Under the pieces are notes generated by a model that did no database searches, was not told the origin of the DNA, and was given only the letters and a program-made list of their open reading frames with translations. A stretch of 64,000 nucleotides of DNA, from NCBI GenBank assembly GCA_030407085.1, contig CM059582.1, positions 25,929,001 to 25,993,000 of the forward strand, given 5' to 3'. Positions 47,501-58,440 of this stretch are shown here, one piece after another. Origin of the DNA: Trichopria drosophilae. Taxonomy: Eukaryota > Arthropoda > Insecta > Hymenoptera > Diapriidae. Position numbers and translations under genes: made by a program. How positions within the stretch are numbered: the stretch's first letter is position 1; each line of letters starts with the position of its first letter.

Positions 47501-49019
47501 TCTCGATGACCGGTGCGTTGTCGTTGGCGTCCGTGACGTTAACGAGAAGTTGAACGACGCTTCTCAAGGGCGGAGTTCCTGAGTCGCGAACTTCGACCCA
47601 CGCCTCGTAATGGGGTGCCGTTTCATAGTCGAAGCCGGAAGCGACTAGGACCTGAAAGTGGAAAAAACATTAACGACTTCTTCAATGCATCCCTTTGAGT
47701 ATATGCTTTTTTACGGCAATATCGTATTATTTTGCCGTGCGTCGAAGGTACGACGAGGTACTCAATTTTACTTCGACATTCCGCTGTTTATGCATGCATA
47801 TATTTCAAAAATAATAAAAATATAAATAAATAAGAGTTGACAATTAATACCTCTCCGGTGTGGGGTTCGATCCTAAGTGCATCGCCGACGTTTCCGCCGG
47901 CCATGGCAAAGACTAAATTACTGGCTGCTCCAACTTTTGGCGTGGTGGCACTCAAGGTCGTAATAATTTTCCCCTCCGGCACATCTTCCCGCAGAGTGAA
48001 TCTCGTCGTGATGGATGGCCAGAAATTTGGAAAGAGTTGTTTTCCCCATAAATGGATGACGAGATCAGCAGTGACCGATTGCGGTTCACTTCCACAATCA
48101 GAGGCTTCGATTTGCAGTTGGTAAGTAGATTTGCCACTGCTTAAATTCCGAGTGGCTCGAATCACACCACTATGAGGATCAATCACGAAACGTTCTGCAT
48201 CATCACCATGAAGATGGTAAACTATCCGTGAATTATCACCATCGTCGTCGTCTACAGCTTTTGCACCAAATACGAAATCCCCTACAAAAAACATGTTTAT
48301 TTTATAAATGTTCTTCAGAAACTGTATTTTGAGCATTTAAAAATATCTTAGATTGGAATCACGTTTAATAATATTTTTAAAAAAAGGCATACCTGATTTT
48401 GTAGAATCTGGCACGTAAGCCGTGTATCTCGGACTGGAAAATCTTGGCGCATTATCGTTTAAGTCAATAACGGAAATCGTTAAATTTACAGCTGATGCTT
48501 GAGGTTCTGTAGGACTGGAATCTTGCGCCACCAATGTCAAGTGATACACGGATGTCATTTCCCTATCCAACGGTTCTACCGTCACGATTTCTCCAGTCTC
48601 GGGATTCACAGAAAATTTATCGGCCTTATCACCTATTAAACTATACCTGCAATCAGAAAAGTATAACATTAAACTCTCCGTTAAAAATTTAGTTAACAAT
48701 ACTCTTCGATTAACTTATGGACAGCTATATTTTAAAGTGTTAAGTTAAAAGTAAACATGCCTTCCTCAGAAGCGACATGAAGAAGATTTAAAATGTAATT
48801 TTTTTTACAAAAACAAAAATGAGTGGAGAACAACCAACCGAATCATGGCGTTAAGGCCTTCATCTTTGTCGGTGGCGATGGGATTCGCAACCCAGGCACC
48901 GCTCGGAATATTCTCCGTCACTGAGGCTTTGTACTCCTGTCTTGCGAACTCAGGCCTGTGGTCGTTCACATCGAGAACCACGACCCTGACGATTCCAGAA
49001 CCAGTCAAGGGTGGAGAAC
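39320..49019 (-). CDS. ft: Fat cadherin, 3' twelve coding exons (partial)
   Basis: Twelve exons on the minus strand, in transcript order: 49019-48839, 48646-48393, 48282-47851, 47651-47307, 47220-44659, 44312-44036, 43747-43466, 43362-43058, 42938-42674, 42567-42124, 42028-41662, 41554-39320. All junctions are GT-AG and in phase; the join is one frame of 2,648 residues ending in TGA. It encodes 12 complete cadherin repeats plus the end of a thirteenth, a non-cadherin membrane-proximal segment, four EGFs, LamG, EGF, LamG, one membrane helix and a ~504-residue cytoplasmic tail. Cytoplasmic blocks SSIAPSDIDIVYHYKGYRD, SALLATTSSSGGVGKD, DESGNDSFTCSEMEYDN and YLLNWGPNFESLVGVF identify Fat itself (vertebrate FAT4 type), not Fat-like/kugelei. 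Fat is the plasma-membrane receptor for Dachsous, restrains growth through Hippo signalling and sets planar polarity. Fat normally has 34 cadherin repeats, so about 21-22 are encoded upstream, beyond 64,000. Confidence 0.97.
41662..42938 (-). CDS. ft: fat exons for EGF2-4, LamG1 and EGF5
   Basis: Exon 42938-42674 encodes EGF2 (GGQCRRLGFDFHCSCP; its first Cys are in the previous exon), EGF3 (NPCRNGGSCKE...CLCRAGYRG) and the start of EGF4. Exon 42567-42124 finishes EGF4 (YRCSCPEGRYGRHCE) and starts LamG1. Exon 42028-41662 ends LamG1 and encodes EGF5 (CGINGRCYDKWHEVSCQCG). Splits inside EGF modules are phase-consistent. Confidence 0.93.
43058..44312 (-). CDS. ft: fat membrane-proximal exons, last cadherin end and EGF1
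   Basis: Exons 44312-44036, 43747-43466 and 43362-43058. The first completes the twelfth cadherin repeat of this window (VEVEDSGNP...FVLDQND). The next two encode a ~230-residue non-cadherin region typical of Fat, with no Ca-binding motifs, then EGF1 (CDNAGVCSDQ...CKCRDGFTGDRCE). Confidence 0.92.
44659..49019 (-). CDS. ft: fat cadherin-repeat exons
   Basis: Five exons; the largest (47220-44659, 2,562 bp) encodes about eight repeats. DxNDNxPxF linkers and DRE motifs recur (VTDANDNAP, LDENDNPPRF, QDQNDNPPEF). Some linkers have lost acidic residues (HLWGKQLFP at the junction near 48045; VTGENQHAP; ITGVNEFYP). Such Ca-free linkers are known to kink long cadherins. The exon 48646-48393 is preceded by an unusual donor, GTTGGT at 48838. 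Confidence 0.95.
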
Positions 49020-51950
49020 CTGCGAGAAAATAAAACGTTTTTAGGTTGTCACTCAATTATAATTTATGTTCATTGTGGTAATTTCTTCAAACGGAATCGC
49101 GCTTGAGCATAACTTAGCGTATCGCACTAAATCTCACGCATTCGACTTCTTTATTCAGTCGTTCGGAATACCGAGAATTGTTAAAGGGCGGCGTGAACGA
49201 ATTCATCGATACTTTGAAATAAACATTTTGTATATGAGTTTAGGTTTATGCTTCGACGTAGTGATATTTTAGCCATGCCGAATTATTAATTTACCAAATC
49301 GCATAAGCGCACATTGCACCACAGATCAAAAGAGTTAACAAATGAAAGGGTAAGATTTTGTAAAGTACCCGCGTGAAGACGATCTGGATTTTCGATAAAG
49401 GCAACAAGTAAATCACGAAAGTCGACTAATGTCTTAATTTTCCTAAGAATTTGCAAAGTACGTTAACGCGTTTATATAAGCGGAAGGTTTTATGGCGTTT
49501 TCTTGCACGGCCGAGCGGAATCTCGCTTTGCGAGTGAAATAGCTCGACGAGCATCGTGAACGCTCCGTTACGCATTCGTGGGTGTTACGTAAAGAGCGCC
49601 GTTGACATTCCCATTTTTCACGGTTCGTCACCGTTATAAATGCGAGATCCTGATAGTACGTTTATTACATTTCACGCAAGGGGGGTTCCCGTGTCCAGCA
49701 ATGCATGTCCAGCGTTAGCGCTTTTAAGATTTCAATTTTATATGAGGTAGGATAACATCGATATAGGCACTTGTCGCTCTTGAATCCACGCCACTTTTCT
49801 TTAAAACATGAGCGATCAATGATCCTAAAAGTCGGAATTTTAATGAAATTTTTAAAATACAATTTTATCAAAACTCCAGTGTTTCAGAATAGTACCAGTT
49901 TGTTTACACGGACAGAACGATACAGATCTAAACATTCATAAATGCAAATGCCATGGTTTCAGGTAACCTATTATTTACTTACATTAAGTCTCTGCATTTA
50001 TTAAATCATAATTGAACTGTTATGCTTAGAGTAACTTGCAAGATAATTTATAATCATTAGAGATCAACAAAATTAACAAGTAAGATATGATTAAGTGACA
50101 AATGACAAATTGACTAACGACAATTGTTTGACAAGGTTATGAATAATAATTAACTAATAAACGATCAGTTGATACGTGTTTACGAAACACGAGCTATGCT
50201 TCAATGGAGAGATATGATGATCAATTGAATAATTTTAGAAAAAAGGGAATTTAAGAATGATAACTTAGAATAAGAGATAACAGGTTAAGAAATGAGAAAT
50301 GAAATTTGAAATCATGAACGTCCACTGATAATAAGAACTTAAAAACTGCCATGCTCCGCGTAGAAAAAAAGTTTTAAACATGCGAAAATCTTAAATTAAT
50401 AATGTACAAGTCAAAAAAAGTAAGTTGCTATTGTACAGACTTCTACAGAACGTCTATAAAGGAAATGAAGCAAAAAGTGATCATGACCTTAACAGTTGGC
50501 AATGAGAAAGGTGAAGCGTCTACTAATAACAAAATACGTAAGAAAAATGAACACTTGTGCAAGTTTGAATGAATAAACATAAATGAAAAATGTCTAGAAT
50601 GCTAAAAATGTCAAACGTATAAAGATACCATCTTAAAAAGAAAATAGAGAAGGATTTAAAAACCATTCGTGAAAGACGTTTCAAATTGCAATTTGAATGA
50701 GATGTGAGTAATCCATATGCGATACAATCTATAAAAAATCCTGAAAGGGTTAAGCAGACACAAACGTATTTGTCATTCGTTATTTTTACAACAGACAGGA
50801 GAAAAAAGACACGCAAACCATTCGCAGACTATCGATTTGCGTTTCTTAACTGAATTTCGAAGAACAATATCGGTATGTATCTTTGAAAAAATTGAAACGT
50901 TACGTCCGTTCGGGTAAGAACCTGCACATACGTTGCGCACGACAAAAGACGAGAAGGTAAGAACCACGAGGTTCGCCACTGTCGGACGCAACCGCAGCTT
51001 TAATTTATTGAACCCTTGTTAATTTGAATATTTTGATTTATCGTTTTGTTACGACCGCGGCGCCCTCCTCTCTTATTTTCTCTCTCTTACTCAATGGTTC
51101 ATACTCTCTTCCTCTCACGCATGTTCACGCACATTCTCTTTTTCCTTTGCACACCAAGTGCACGCTGGCGGCAATACCATCGCAAATAAGTCAAAGTTGC
51201 CTCGGTCTTCGGGCTTCGCGCGTTTAATTACGTGCGTGGAAGCCTTAAATGCGTATGTTTTCAGGATTACATTCGTTACAACTCTTAAGCCTTGAAAAGT
51301 GAGAGTGCACTCAGCATTGTTACTGAACATCAATTTTAATCGAGGTAATCCAAACGAAAATTTACTGCTGAAAACTATTGATGAGCTGCTATAATTGGAA
51401 TTACGTGGCCTGTTCTTCGCCAATGGAAACTTGGGAAAGAGTTTATTAAAGTTTCGCTTTTGTCAAATTAATGTTGCCAAGAAATATATACTCAGTTTAT
51501 CTCGATTAATCGAAAATAATAATTTGATCTTTGCATTTTTCATTTAGCTTAACGGCTAAAATTATAATAATTTACTTTCCTAAATTTAATCGAGTTTCTT
51601 CTTGAAAAAGTTCAGTTATTTGTCGATGCTGAAGAATGATTTGAAGTCGAAGATCTTCACAGAATTGTTCAACGGAATAAATACCAACGAGTCTAATCAG
51701 ACGAGTCAACAAGTTGACAAAGGATTTCTGTGATTTAGATGAATATGAACTCACAGAATGATCAATTGGGGTGGAATCTGGAGTCATCATAGGCAGCTGA
51801 TTTTAGGGACTTTATGAACTGGAACAGATTGAATCCATCGAATGGACCTTATGGCTCAAACGGAGGAGCAACGAAATAATCGGTTAGAACGATAGACTGG
51901 ATCACACAATGAGTTTGAATTAATCGACGTACCGACTTCAGTCAAAACGA
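49020..51950 (-). other. Start of a fat intron of at least 15 kb
   Basis: The acceptor of exon 49019-48839 (TTCTCGCAG) requires an upstream exon ending one base into a codon. I find no cadherin-like frame between here and 64000. This part is AT-rich, with a run of short TGA/AAAT words near 50000-50500 and a pyrimidine-rich tract at 51060-51150. No nested gene recognised. Confidence 0.6.
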
Positions 51951-52084
51951 GTATTTGTTTATAAGTGTCTAATAACGCCAAAGCTCAGATGTCTCAGATT
52001 CCACCTTCATAAACTGTAGGTCCCGTCGCTATTTAGTCCCATATGGGTTCAGAAAAGTCGACGTAAAATGAAATAAAAAAAAAT
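51951..52084 (+). mobile_element. 5'-truncated copy of the tRNA-derived SINE
   Basis: GTATTTGTTTATAAGTGTCT to AAAAGTCGACGTAAAAT plus a short A-rich tail matches the 3' two-thirds of the SINE at 53429-53652, with about ten changes. Loss of the 5' part is usual for reverse-transcribed elements. Confidence 0.8.
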
Positions 52085-53100
52085 CATCAGCTGCTGTTTT
52101 ATATCAAACGTTCTTGTAAATAACTGGATTATCAAAAAGACATAAATCAAAAAGGGATTAAGGTGGTTGATACTTGATGATAGTAAACAATCAGTGCTTT
52201 CAAACGACCTCAAGTGTTTGAAAACGAGAAAAAGTGAAAAGAACCTGGCAGCTTTTCGAGTCGGATTTACAGTGACAAATATCGGCAAAGAGCAGCGAAA
52301 ACTGTTGGTCGTTCGTGTCTTCTACGAAGGAGATAGTTGTCTCCTTAAAGCTGAGATCCGCGCGCGACCTTGTCCTGTCAGGCTCGTCGCCATTATCCGC
52401 CGATGTCGAGAACGCCTCTCCATCGGGAAGTTTAAAGTTATCTCGCCGGTTGTCCGTCTATTCTTTCCTCTCTCTCTCCTCCTCTTACTCCCTCCCTTTC
52501 TTTCTTTCCCCTTCAATTTTTTTAGTCCTTCTCGTTCTGTTGCTCTTTTTCAACCTCCTGCTAGACCTTCTTCTCTCTACCGATCGCCGTGTTCACGGAG
52601 TTTGTACCTCGACCGCAAATTAAAGGAGGAACGCGATCTTTCCCGCGAGCTTAATTGACGATTCGATTAAACTCGTTCGCTCGCGAAAAACGTCACTTGC
52701 AAATTGCCGGTAATTTATTACGATAATTGTTATGTAAAGGGATGTTTCGTTTTTGAAAAAGGAGCGATGTGCTACTGTGGACTTGAAATATCGCTTTGCT
52801 TACCATTACTCCTTTTTTTATAGTGTCATTGATTTTATAGCCGTGGTTATCTATTGCCTCGGGTTGGAGCAGTCGAATTACTCTTTCGGTGGTTTCGACA
52901 TAAACGGAATAACTGAATGGAAATGTGGTTCATCGAGTCACTGAATCAATTACCCAAATCACGCATGTTGTAATACTACTTTATTATGTAATTAATTCAA
53001 TTAATTTATCTTTTTATTTTGGTGTAATTCAATGGATCATGAAATTGCATTTACCTAGATTCCATTGAGGACTTTATATAAACATTGATTGAATAAAAAA
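52085..53100. other. Intronic sequence with GC-rich and CT-rich patches
   Basis: 52315-52640 is GC- and pyrimidine-rich, with ORFs that look compositional rather than coding. No gene recognised. Confidence 0.4.
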
Positions 53101-53416
53101 CCCTGGTAGAAATTTTGACTGGGTTCGTGCTAGGTACTCGCCAGCCTATCCTGGGCACTGGTCAGGCTCGGGACAGGGAATGTAACGTCGCGGTCAAGCA
53201 GGTCCTGTACATTCCCTGAGCAAGCCCATATGGCAGCCAAGTTTAGAGGTAAAACAACCTGAACAAAACACATCGGTAGGACGCTTGACCGGATTACTAC
53301 GGGTTCTGCACAGAACCAAGTCAGTTTCTGGTAAGGACCTGCTTGGTGCGACGTTACATTTCCTGACCCGAAACTGGTCAATGACCAGGACAGCCTGATT
53401 TCAATTTCTACCAGGG
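53101..53416. mobile_element. 316 bp MITE with CCCTGGTAGAAAT ends
   Basis: The ends CCCTGGTAGAAAT and AATTTCTACCAGGG are inverted. Pairing continues inward, for example AATGTAACGTCG with CGACGTTACATT, and CAAGCAGGTCCT with AGGACCTGCTTG. The arms total ~110 bp. It abuts the SINE, 12 bp away. Confidence 0.85.
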
Positions 53417-53428
53417 AAATTAAACAGA

Positions 53429-53652
53429 GCGGCGGTGGCTCAGTTGGTAGAATATCGGCTTCGTAATCAGAAAACTCTTCGATCCCGGCCTCTGCCGTCT
53501 GTCATCGGGACACCTCTGTATTTGTTTATAAGTGTCTAATAACGCCAAAGCTCAGGTGGTTCGGATTCCACCTTCATAAATTGTAGATCCCGTCGCGATT
53601 TAGTCCCATGTGGGTTCAAAAAAGTCGACGTAAAATAATATAAAAAAAAAAA
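53429..53652 (+). mobile_element. Full-length tRNA-derived SINE
   Basis: The head has a good pol III A box (TGGCTCAGTTGG, 53436) and a B-box-like CTTCGATCCC (53477), 41 bp apart. A ~150 bp non-tRNA body and a 3' A-run follow. The body is shared with 51951-52084. An intact acceptor stem is lacking, so this is a SINE and not a tRNA gene. Confidence 0.85.
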
Positions 53653-55552
53653 TTAATTCAGTATCATCATGGAAAGAAACAATCGGTTGCATCAACCCAC
53701 ATTGTATTGTTAGTAACTAAAATTATCAAAAAGAAACAACTACCACTTAAAGCTACTTTTTAACATTTAAACTTTTTTCAAAAATAACAACGCCCAATTA
53801 CAAAATAAAACCGAGTCATTAATTCCCGTTCGTTTTTCATTCAAAGTACTCTTGAGCAGACGTCGTCTTATGGAATGCATGAAAGAGAATCGCCTCCCTT
53901 TACTCCTCGCGTTGGGAGATATTTCGATAATTTCTCAAGCTCCGTGTGGCCAGTCATTTTGAGAAATTCAGCCTTAAGAAATTTATCGGATTTTTCCGAT
54001 GCACTCATGCCGATACGCACGGCCGAGTGGTGGAAGAGTTATGATGCGCGATTATGATAATCGACGGTGCCCCCCTTTTCACCCCCCTCCCCTCGACTAA
54101 CTGCCCCCTCGAGCTTACCTTTTCTTCCGTCATGAATTCCTTCCAGCACACACTGACGTAAACGTTAAATTTGTTGTCTGGGATATACATGCGATTATTT
54201 TATACTTGTGAAGTATTTGGTAAGATCAATTTGGCTTAGATTCATTATAATCAGTAGCCCACTTCTGCAAATATAATAATCCAATAGGAGTTAATCCATA
54301 TTTTTAGGTCATTTTAACCCGCAGCATGGTCCTACGAGAGCACACCTTGGACACTGCACATTTCAATTAGTCAGCCGTTTATTTCAACTCCATACGGGAC
54401 AAAAAGCCTTGAACATATGTTGCCCTGACTCGATGTTGGAGCGCTCACAACTCCAATTGGAGACTTTATCACTCTTACTGCAACGCTTCTACGCTCTTGT
54501 GGAGTCGTGTATCCTCGGCAATGCACGAGTCATTGAAATCCCAACCTTCTTGAGATCTATCGAGCTACCACTATATCAAATTTCTTCCCGTGCACTTCTT
54601 AATGGAGTAATATCGATTCATAATCTCCTAAAATTTAGTCGAATCAATCATTCCAAAAGAATCCATAGTTTCGATTCAATGCAATGTCCAGAATCTGCTT
54701 CTGTAAAAATCCCCTAATTGAAATTATCATCCCCTAAAATTCTCGAATTCAAATTCCCCTTTCCTTGAAATCCCCAAATTCGAAGTCTTCTTCAATTTGA
54801 AATCTTTGCTTCAATACTATTGTTTTTCAGATTTAGTAGAATATGAAGAGGTATTTTATTTTATTAAATCGAGGACTTTGACGTAAGGGGAGTTTGAATA
54901 GGAAGATCTTAGTTTTAGGGGATTTTATGTATTTTGATCGCAGTTGAAGGAAGGTATTTAAAATGTGGGGATTTTGAGCGGAGAATATTTCTTGATTATT
55001 TTGAAGTTGGGGAGTCCATGTGGTAACTAATTCATTATATTTAGTGAATTTCTCGAACAATCATAGGTCCACCCACACATCCCCCTTACGTACCTACGAG
55101 ATCTTGTATATTATAATCTACTTTGTTCGTATACCACGGGACCGTCACAATCCCTTATTTTCTTATTAAAAAGTGCACTCTCCCCCTTGAAATATTATGA
55201 TTATTCCTGAACGAACTCAGGACCGTGAATAAACGGGACCGCGGAGAATGCATGACGGGGGAGGGGACGGGGAACGCGAAATGCGAACCGAGGAGCGGTG
55301 CCCTGGTGTCCCGAACGAGTTACGAGCGTGGCTGCGGCTTACTTACGTAATGAAACTATTGGGTTTCAATATACCGACCCTGTCGTATTACAACGTCATT
55401 ACAACGTCGGTCACGCAGAGAGAAACGTATGACGTCGCCGACGGTATAATCTTTGTAAAAAATACTACCAAATTGTGGGATCTTTATCTCGCTTGATTAA
55501 TTAATGTAGGATGCACCAGTGCTATGTAAATTGTAGCGTTGGTAGAGTAACG
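53653..55552. other. Intronic, no gene; CCCC(T)AAATT words
   Basis: At about 54705-54780 the phrase AAATCCCC(T/A)AATT recurs, and at 54890-55020 it recurs inverted (GGGGATTTT, AGTTGGGGA), a loose palindrome. ORFs at 54409-54717 and 55248-55496 show no domain. Confidence 0.4.
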
Positions 55553-56136
55553 TTTGAGCTTGACCACCAGTGTCAATTGGGTCCATGTGAATCCGACTTT
55601 TGTGCGACCTAAAGAAACGTCAAATCACAAATGGGTATTCAATTTGTGGTTTTGACTGATCCCGGAAATCATTCGATTGAGTTAGTCACATCAGTCACAT
55701 GGTTGAGCTTGACCACCAGTGTCAATTGGGACTATGAGAATTCCAACTTTTGTATGACCTAAAGAAACGTCAAATCACAAATGATTCAATTTGTTGTTTT
55801 GACTGATCCCGGAAATCATTCGATTGAGTTAGTCACATCAGTCATGTGGTTGAGCTTGACCACCAGTGTAAATCGGGTCTATGTGAATTCTGACTTTTGT
55901 ATGGCCTAAAGAAACGACAAATCACAAACTATTCAATTTGTTGTTTTGACTGATCCCGGAAATCATTCGATTGAGTTAGCCACATCAGTCATGTGGTTGA
56001 GCTTGACCACCAGTGTCAATTGGGTCTATATGAATTCCGACTTTGAATGGCCTAAAGAAGCGTCAAATCACAAATGGGTATTGAATTTGTTGTTTTGACT
56101 GATCCCGGAAATCATTCGATTGAGTTAGTCACATGG
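55553..56136 (+). repeat. Four-copy tandem array, 147-149 bp period
   Basis: TGAGCTTGACCACCAGTGT starts at 55555, 55704, 55851 and 55998. Each unit also carries CCTAAAGAAACGTCAAATCA and GATCCCGGAAATCATTCGAT. Copies differ by only a few percent plus small indels, so the array is young or homogenised. Confidence 0.92.
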
Positions 56137-57260
56137 TAAGGAAGTCGATTTGTTTGCAAATAATTCGGTGAATACACCAAAAACAAATCAAATTGGCACG
56201 GAAAGGTCCAACAATGAGATTGATGTGAATGAATGTTACAGTAAGATTAGCTTAATAATTGAATCAATTAACTGAAGTGACAATTTACTCCTGTGGTATT
56301 AATTAGATAGTTAGAGCAGTCTAACATTATTGTTGCATATCTATAAATTGCATCAATATATTATTATCCGTTAAAAATTTAAAATAAGCGAAGTAACGTA
56401 ACGAGGCACCTTAAGTGCGAAAAAATATACATAGTTATTGCAAAAGAGGAAGTAAAAAAGACAGCGTCATTAGCGCGAATCGCCATTTGCACAGTGATTG
56501 GTCGAGGTACAAGCTCCAGGACGTCGTCGCTTGACGCTCCGGTGCGTTTCTCGCGCTCCGACGGCGTGAAAACGTTCTCGCGTGAGAGTCCAGGTACGTG
56601 AGATGGTGGGACGTGGTATGTTGGCACCTGAATTCCCGGGGGACGAACCAGGTCCCTTAGTGGCCCCGTCTAAAGGCCGCGCGGCTCGCGTCGCTCTCGG
56701 CCGTTCGCTCGAGTTCATGGGGTAATCGCGCACCGCCCTCGGCGGGTCTAATAGCTCGAACGTGAGTTACGAACTCCCCCACTTCCTCTTCCCTTCGGAC
56801 CCTCGTTTCTCATTATTCTATTGCCATTAGGGCGGAAATGTATCGGCGTATAAATTTCATGTAAGTCATTTTCATATAATGCGCGAGAGTATATGAGGAT
56901 CTGACGAAGCAATAATTTATTGTAAGTTGCCTATATATCGAGAGAAATGGTTAAAAACATTCCATAAAAAAAAGCAGTTTTGTAACGAAACAAAGTAATA
57001 ACATCCATTATTACATATATCCGGAGTGATTAAGTATCGTATAATTAATCAGCTTTTGAAATTTCATTAATGAGTCGAGATATATCCGATGGATTTCGTC
57101 ATATTTTTTACTTCATTCATCAATCGATTTCGAAGATTTATATCAATAATCGTGATAATTATATTGTGAATGAATCGATTCAGAATACTGATTGAAGAAG
57201 TCTATTCAGATGATTGCCTTGATTTATTAGATTTCCACGATTGATTAGAATCTTTTGAGT
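56137..57260. other. Intronic, includes GC-rich patch 56460-56790
   Basis: The patch is CpG-rich (CGTCGTCGCTTGACG, CTCGCGCTCCGACGGCG) and holds a CCAAT-box-like GTGATTGGTC near 56494. Its ORFs on the minus strand look compositional. It may be a regulatory region or an alternative first exon; no proof. Confidence 0.35.
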
Positions 57261-58440
57261 ATTTATTTGAATCAATCGGTTCCGAAGATGACTTAAAAGA
57301 TTCGAATCACAGGATTGATTTTAATCAGTCAATGATAAATTCAGGCGATGAATGACTTGAATTAAAAACGATTGACTTGAATTAAACGATTTAAAAAACT
57401 GATCAGAATGATTCCGGTGACTATTTATTTGAATCAATCGATTCAGAGTCTTATTAGTCTACCGAGACTGACTTGAAATATTTGATTTCAATTACTGTTT
57501 CAGAATTATTCCGTAACTATTTATTCGAATCAATCGATTAAGAACATTTATTAAACGAGTATATTCAGATGATTGACTTGAGTTATTGCATGTTGATGAT
57601 TGACTTGATCGGCTCGGTATTTATTTATTGCGTCGATCAATTCAGAAGTGGACCTAAAATTAGTGGATCCATGAGTTTAATTTTACTGAATCTATTCAGA
57701 CGACCATTTGAAACAATCGGTTCAGAACAATGACTTCAATAACTCGGTTTTGAAAATTAATTTCGAATTCAGTAACGATTTATTTGAATCAATCGGTTCC
57801 GAAGATGACTTAAAAGATTCGAATCAAAGGATTGATTATAATCGATTAATTCATGCGATGATTTCCAGCAATTATTTAGAGAAATGACTTGAATCAAACG
57901 GTTTAGTAGATGATTTGAATGATTCCGGTAACTATTTTCGGGAATGAATCGATTCCGAAGATTACCTAAAAGTCGTCGATCCACTAGATTAATTTTAATG
58001 TAGATGTAGAGGTAATTATTTAAAACAACCCATTTACAATATTGACTTGAATTAAACTATTTAGAAAACTGATCAGAATGATTCAGATAACTACTTATTT
58101 AATTCAATCGATTCAGAGTCTTATTAGTCTACCGAGACTGACTTGAAATATTCGATTTCAATTACTGTTTCAGAATTATTCCGTTACTATTTATTCGAAT
58201 CAATTGATTAAGAACATTTATTAAACGAGTATATTCAGATGATTGACTTCAGTTATTGGATGTTGACGATTGACTCGATCGGATCGGTATTTATTTATTG
58301 CGTCAATCAATTCAGAAGAGGACCTAAAATTAGTCGATCCACGAGTTTAATTTTACTGAATCTATTGAGACGAACATTTGAAACAATCGGTTCAGAACAA
58401 TGACTTCAATAACTCGGTTTTGAAAATTAATTTAAATGAC
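57261..58440 (+). repeat. Higher-order repeat: two interleaved duplicated blocks
   Basis: Block A (57261-57360) recurs at 57778-57880 with an offset of 517 bp. Block B (57371-57765) recurs at 58041-58435 with an offset of 670 bp and ~95% identity by eye. Both are built from a degenerate ~30 bp theme of GAATCAATCGATTCAGAA and ATTGACTTGAATTAAA. Related words extend to about 57070 and 58560. Confidence 0.88.

Noticed and set aside
49443..49631. Candidate upstream fat exon
   Set aside because: The frame has no cadherin motifs (no DRE, DxNDN or LDRE) and no suitable donor phase.
53436..53495. Possible tRNA gene
   Set aside because: Good A box and fair B box, but no closing acceptor stem. The body continues as a repeated SINE also found at 51951-52084.
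54409..54717. 102-codon plus-strand ORF in the fat intron
   Set aside because: Opposite strand to fat, no domain, bordered by repetitive words.
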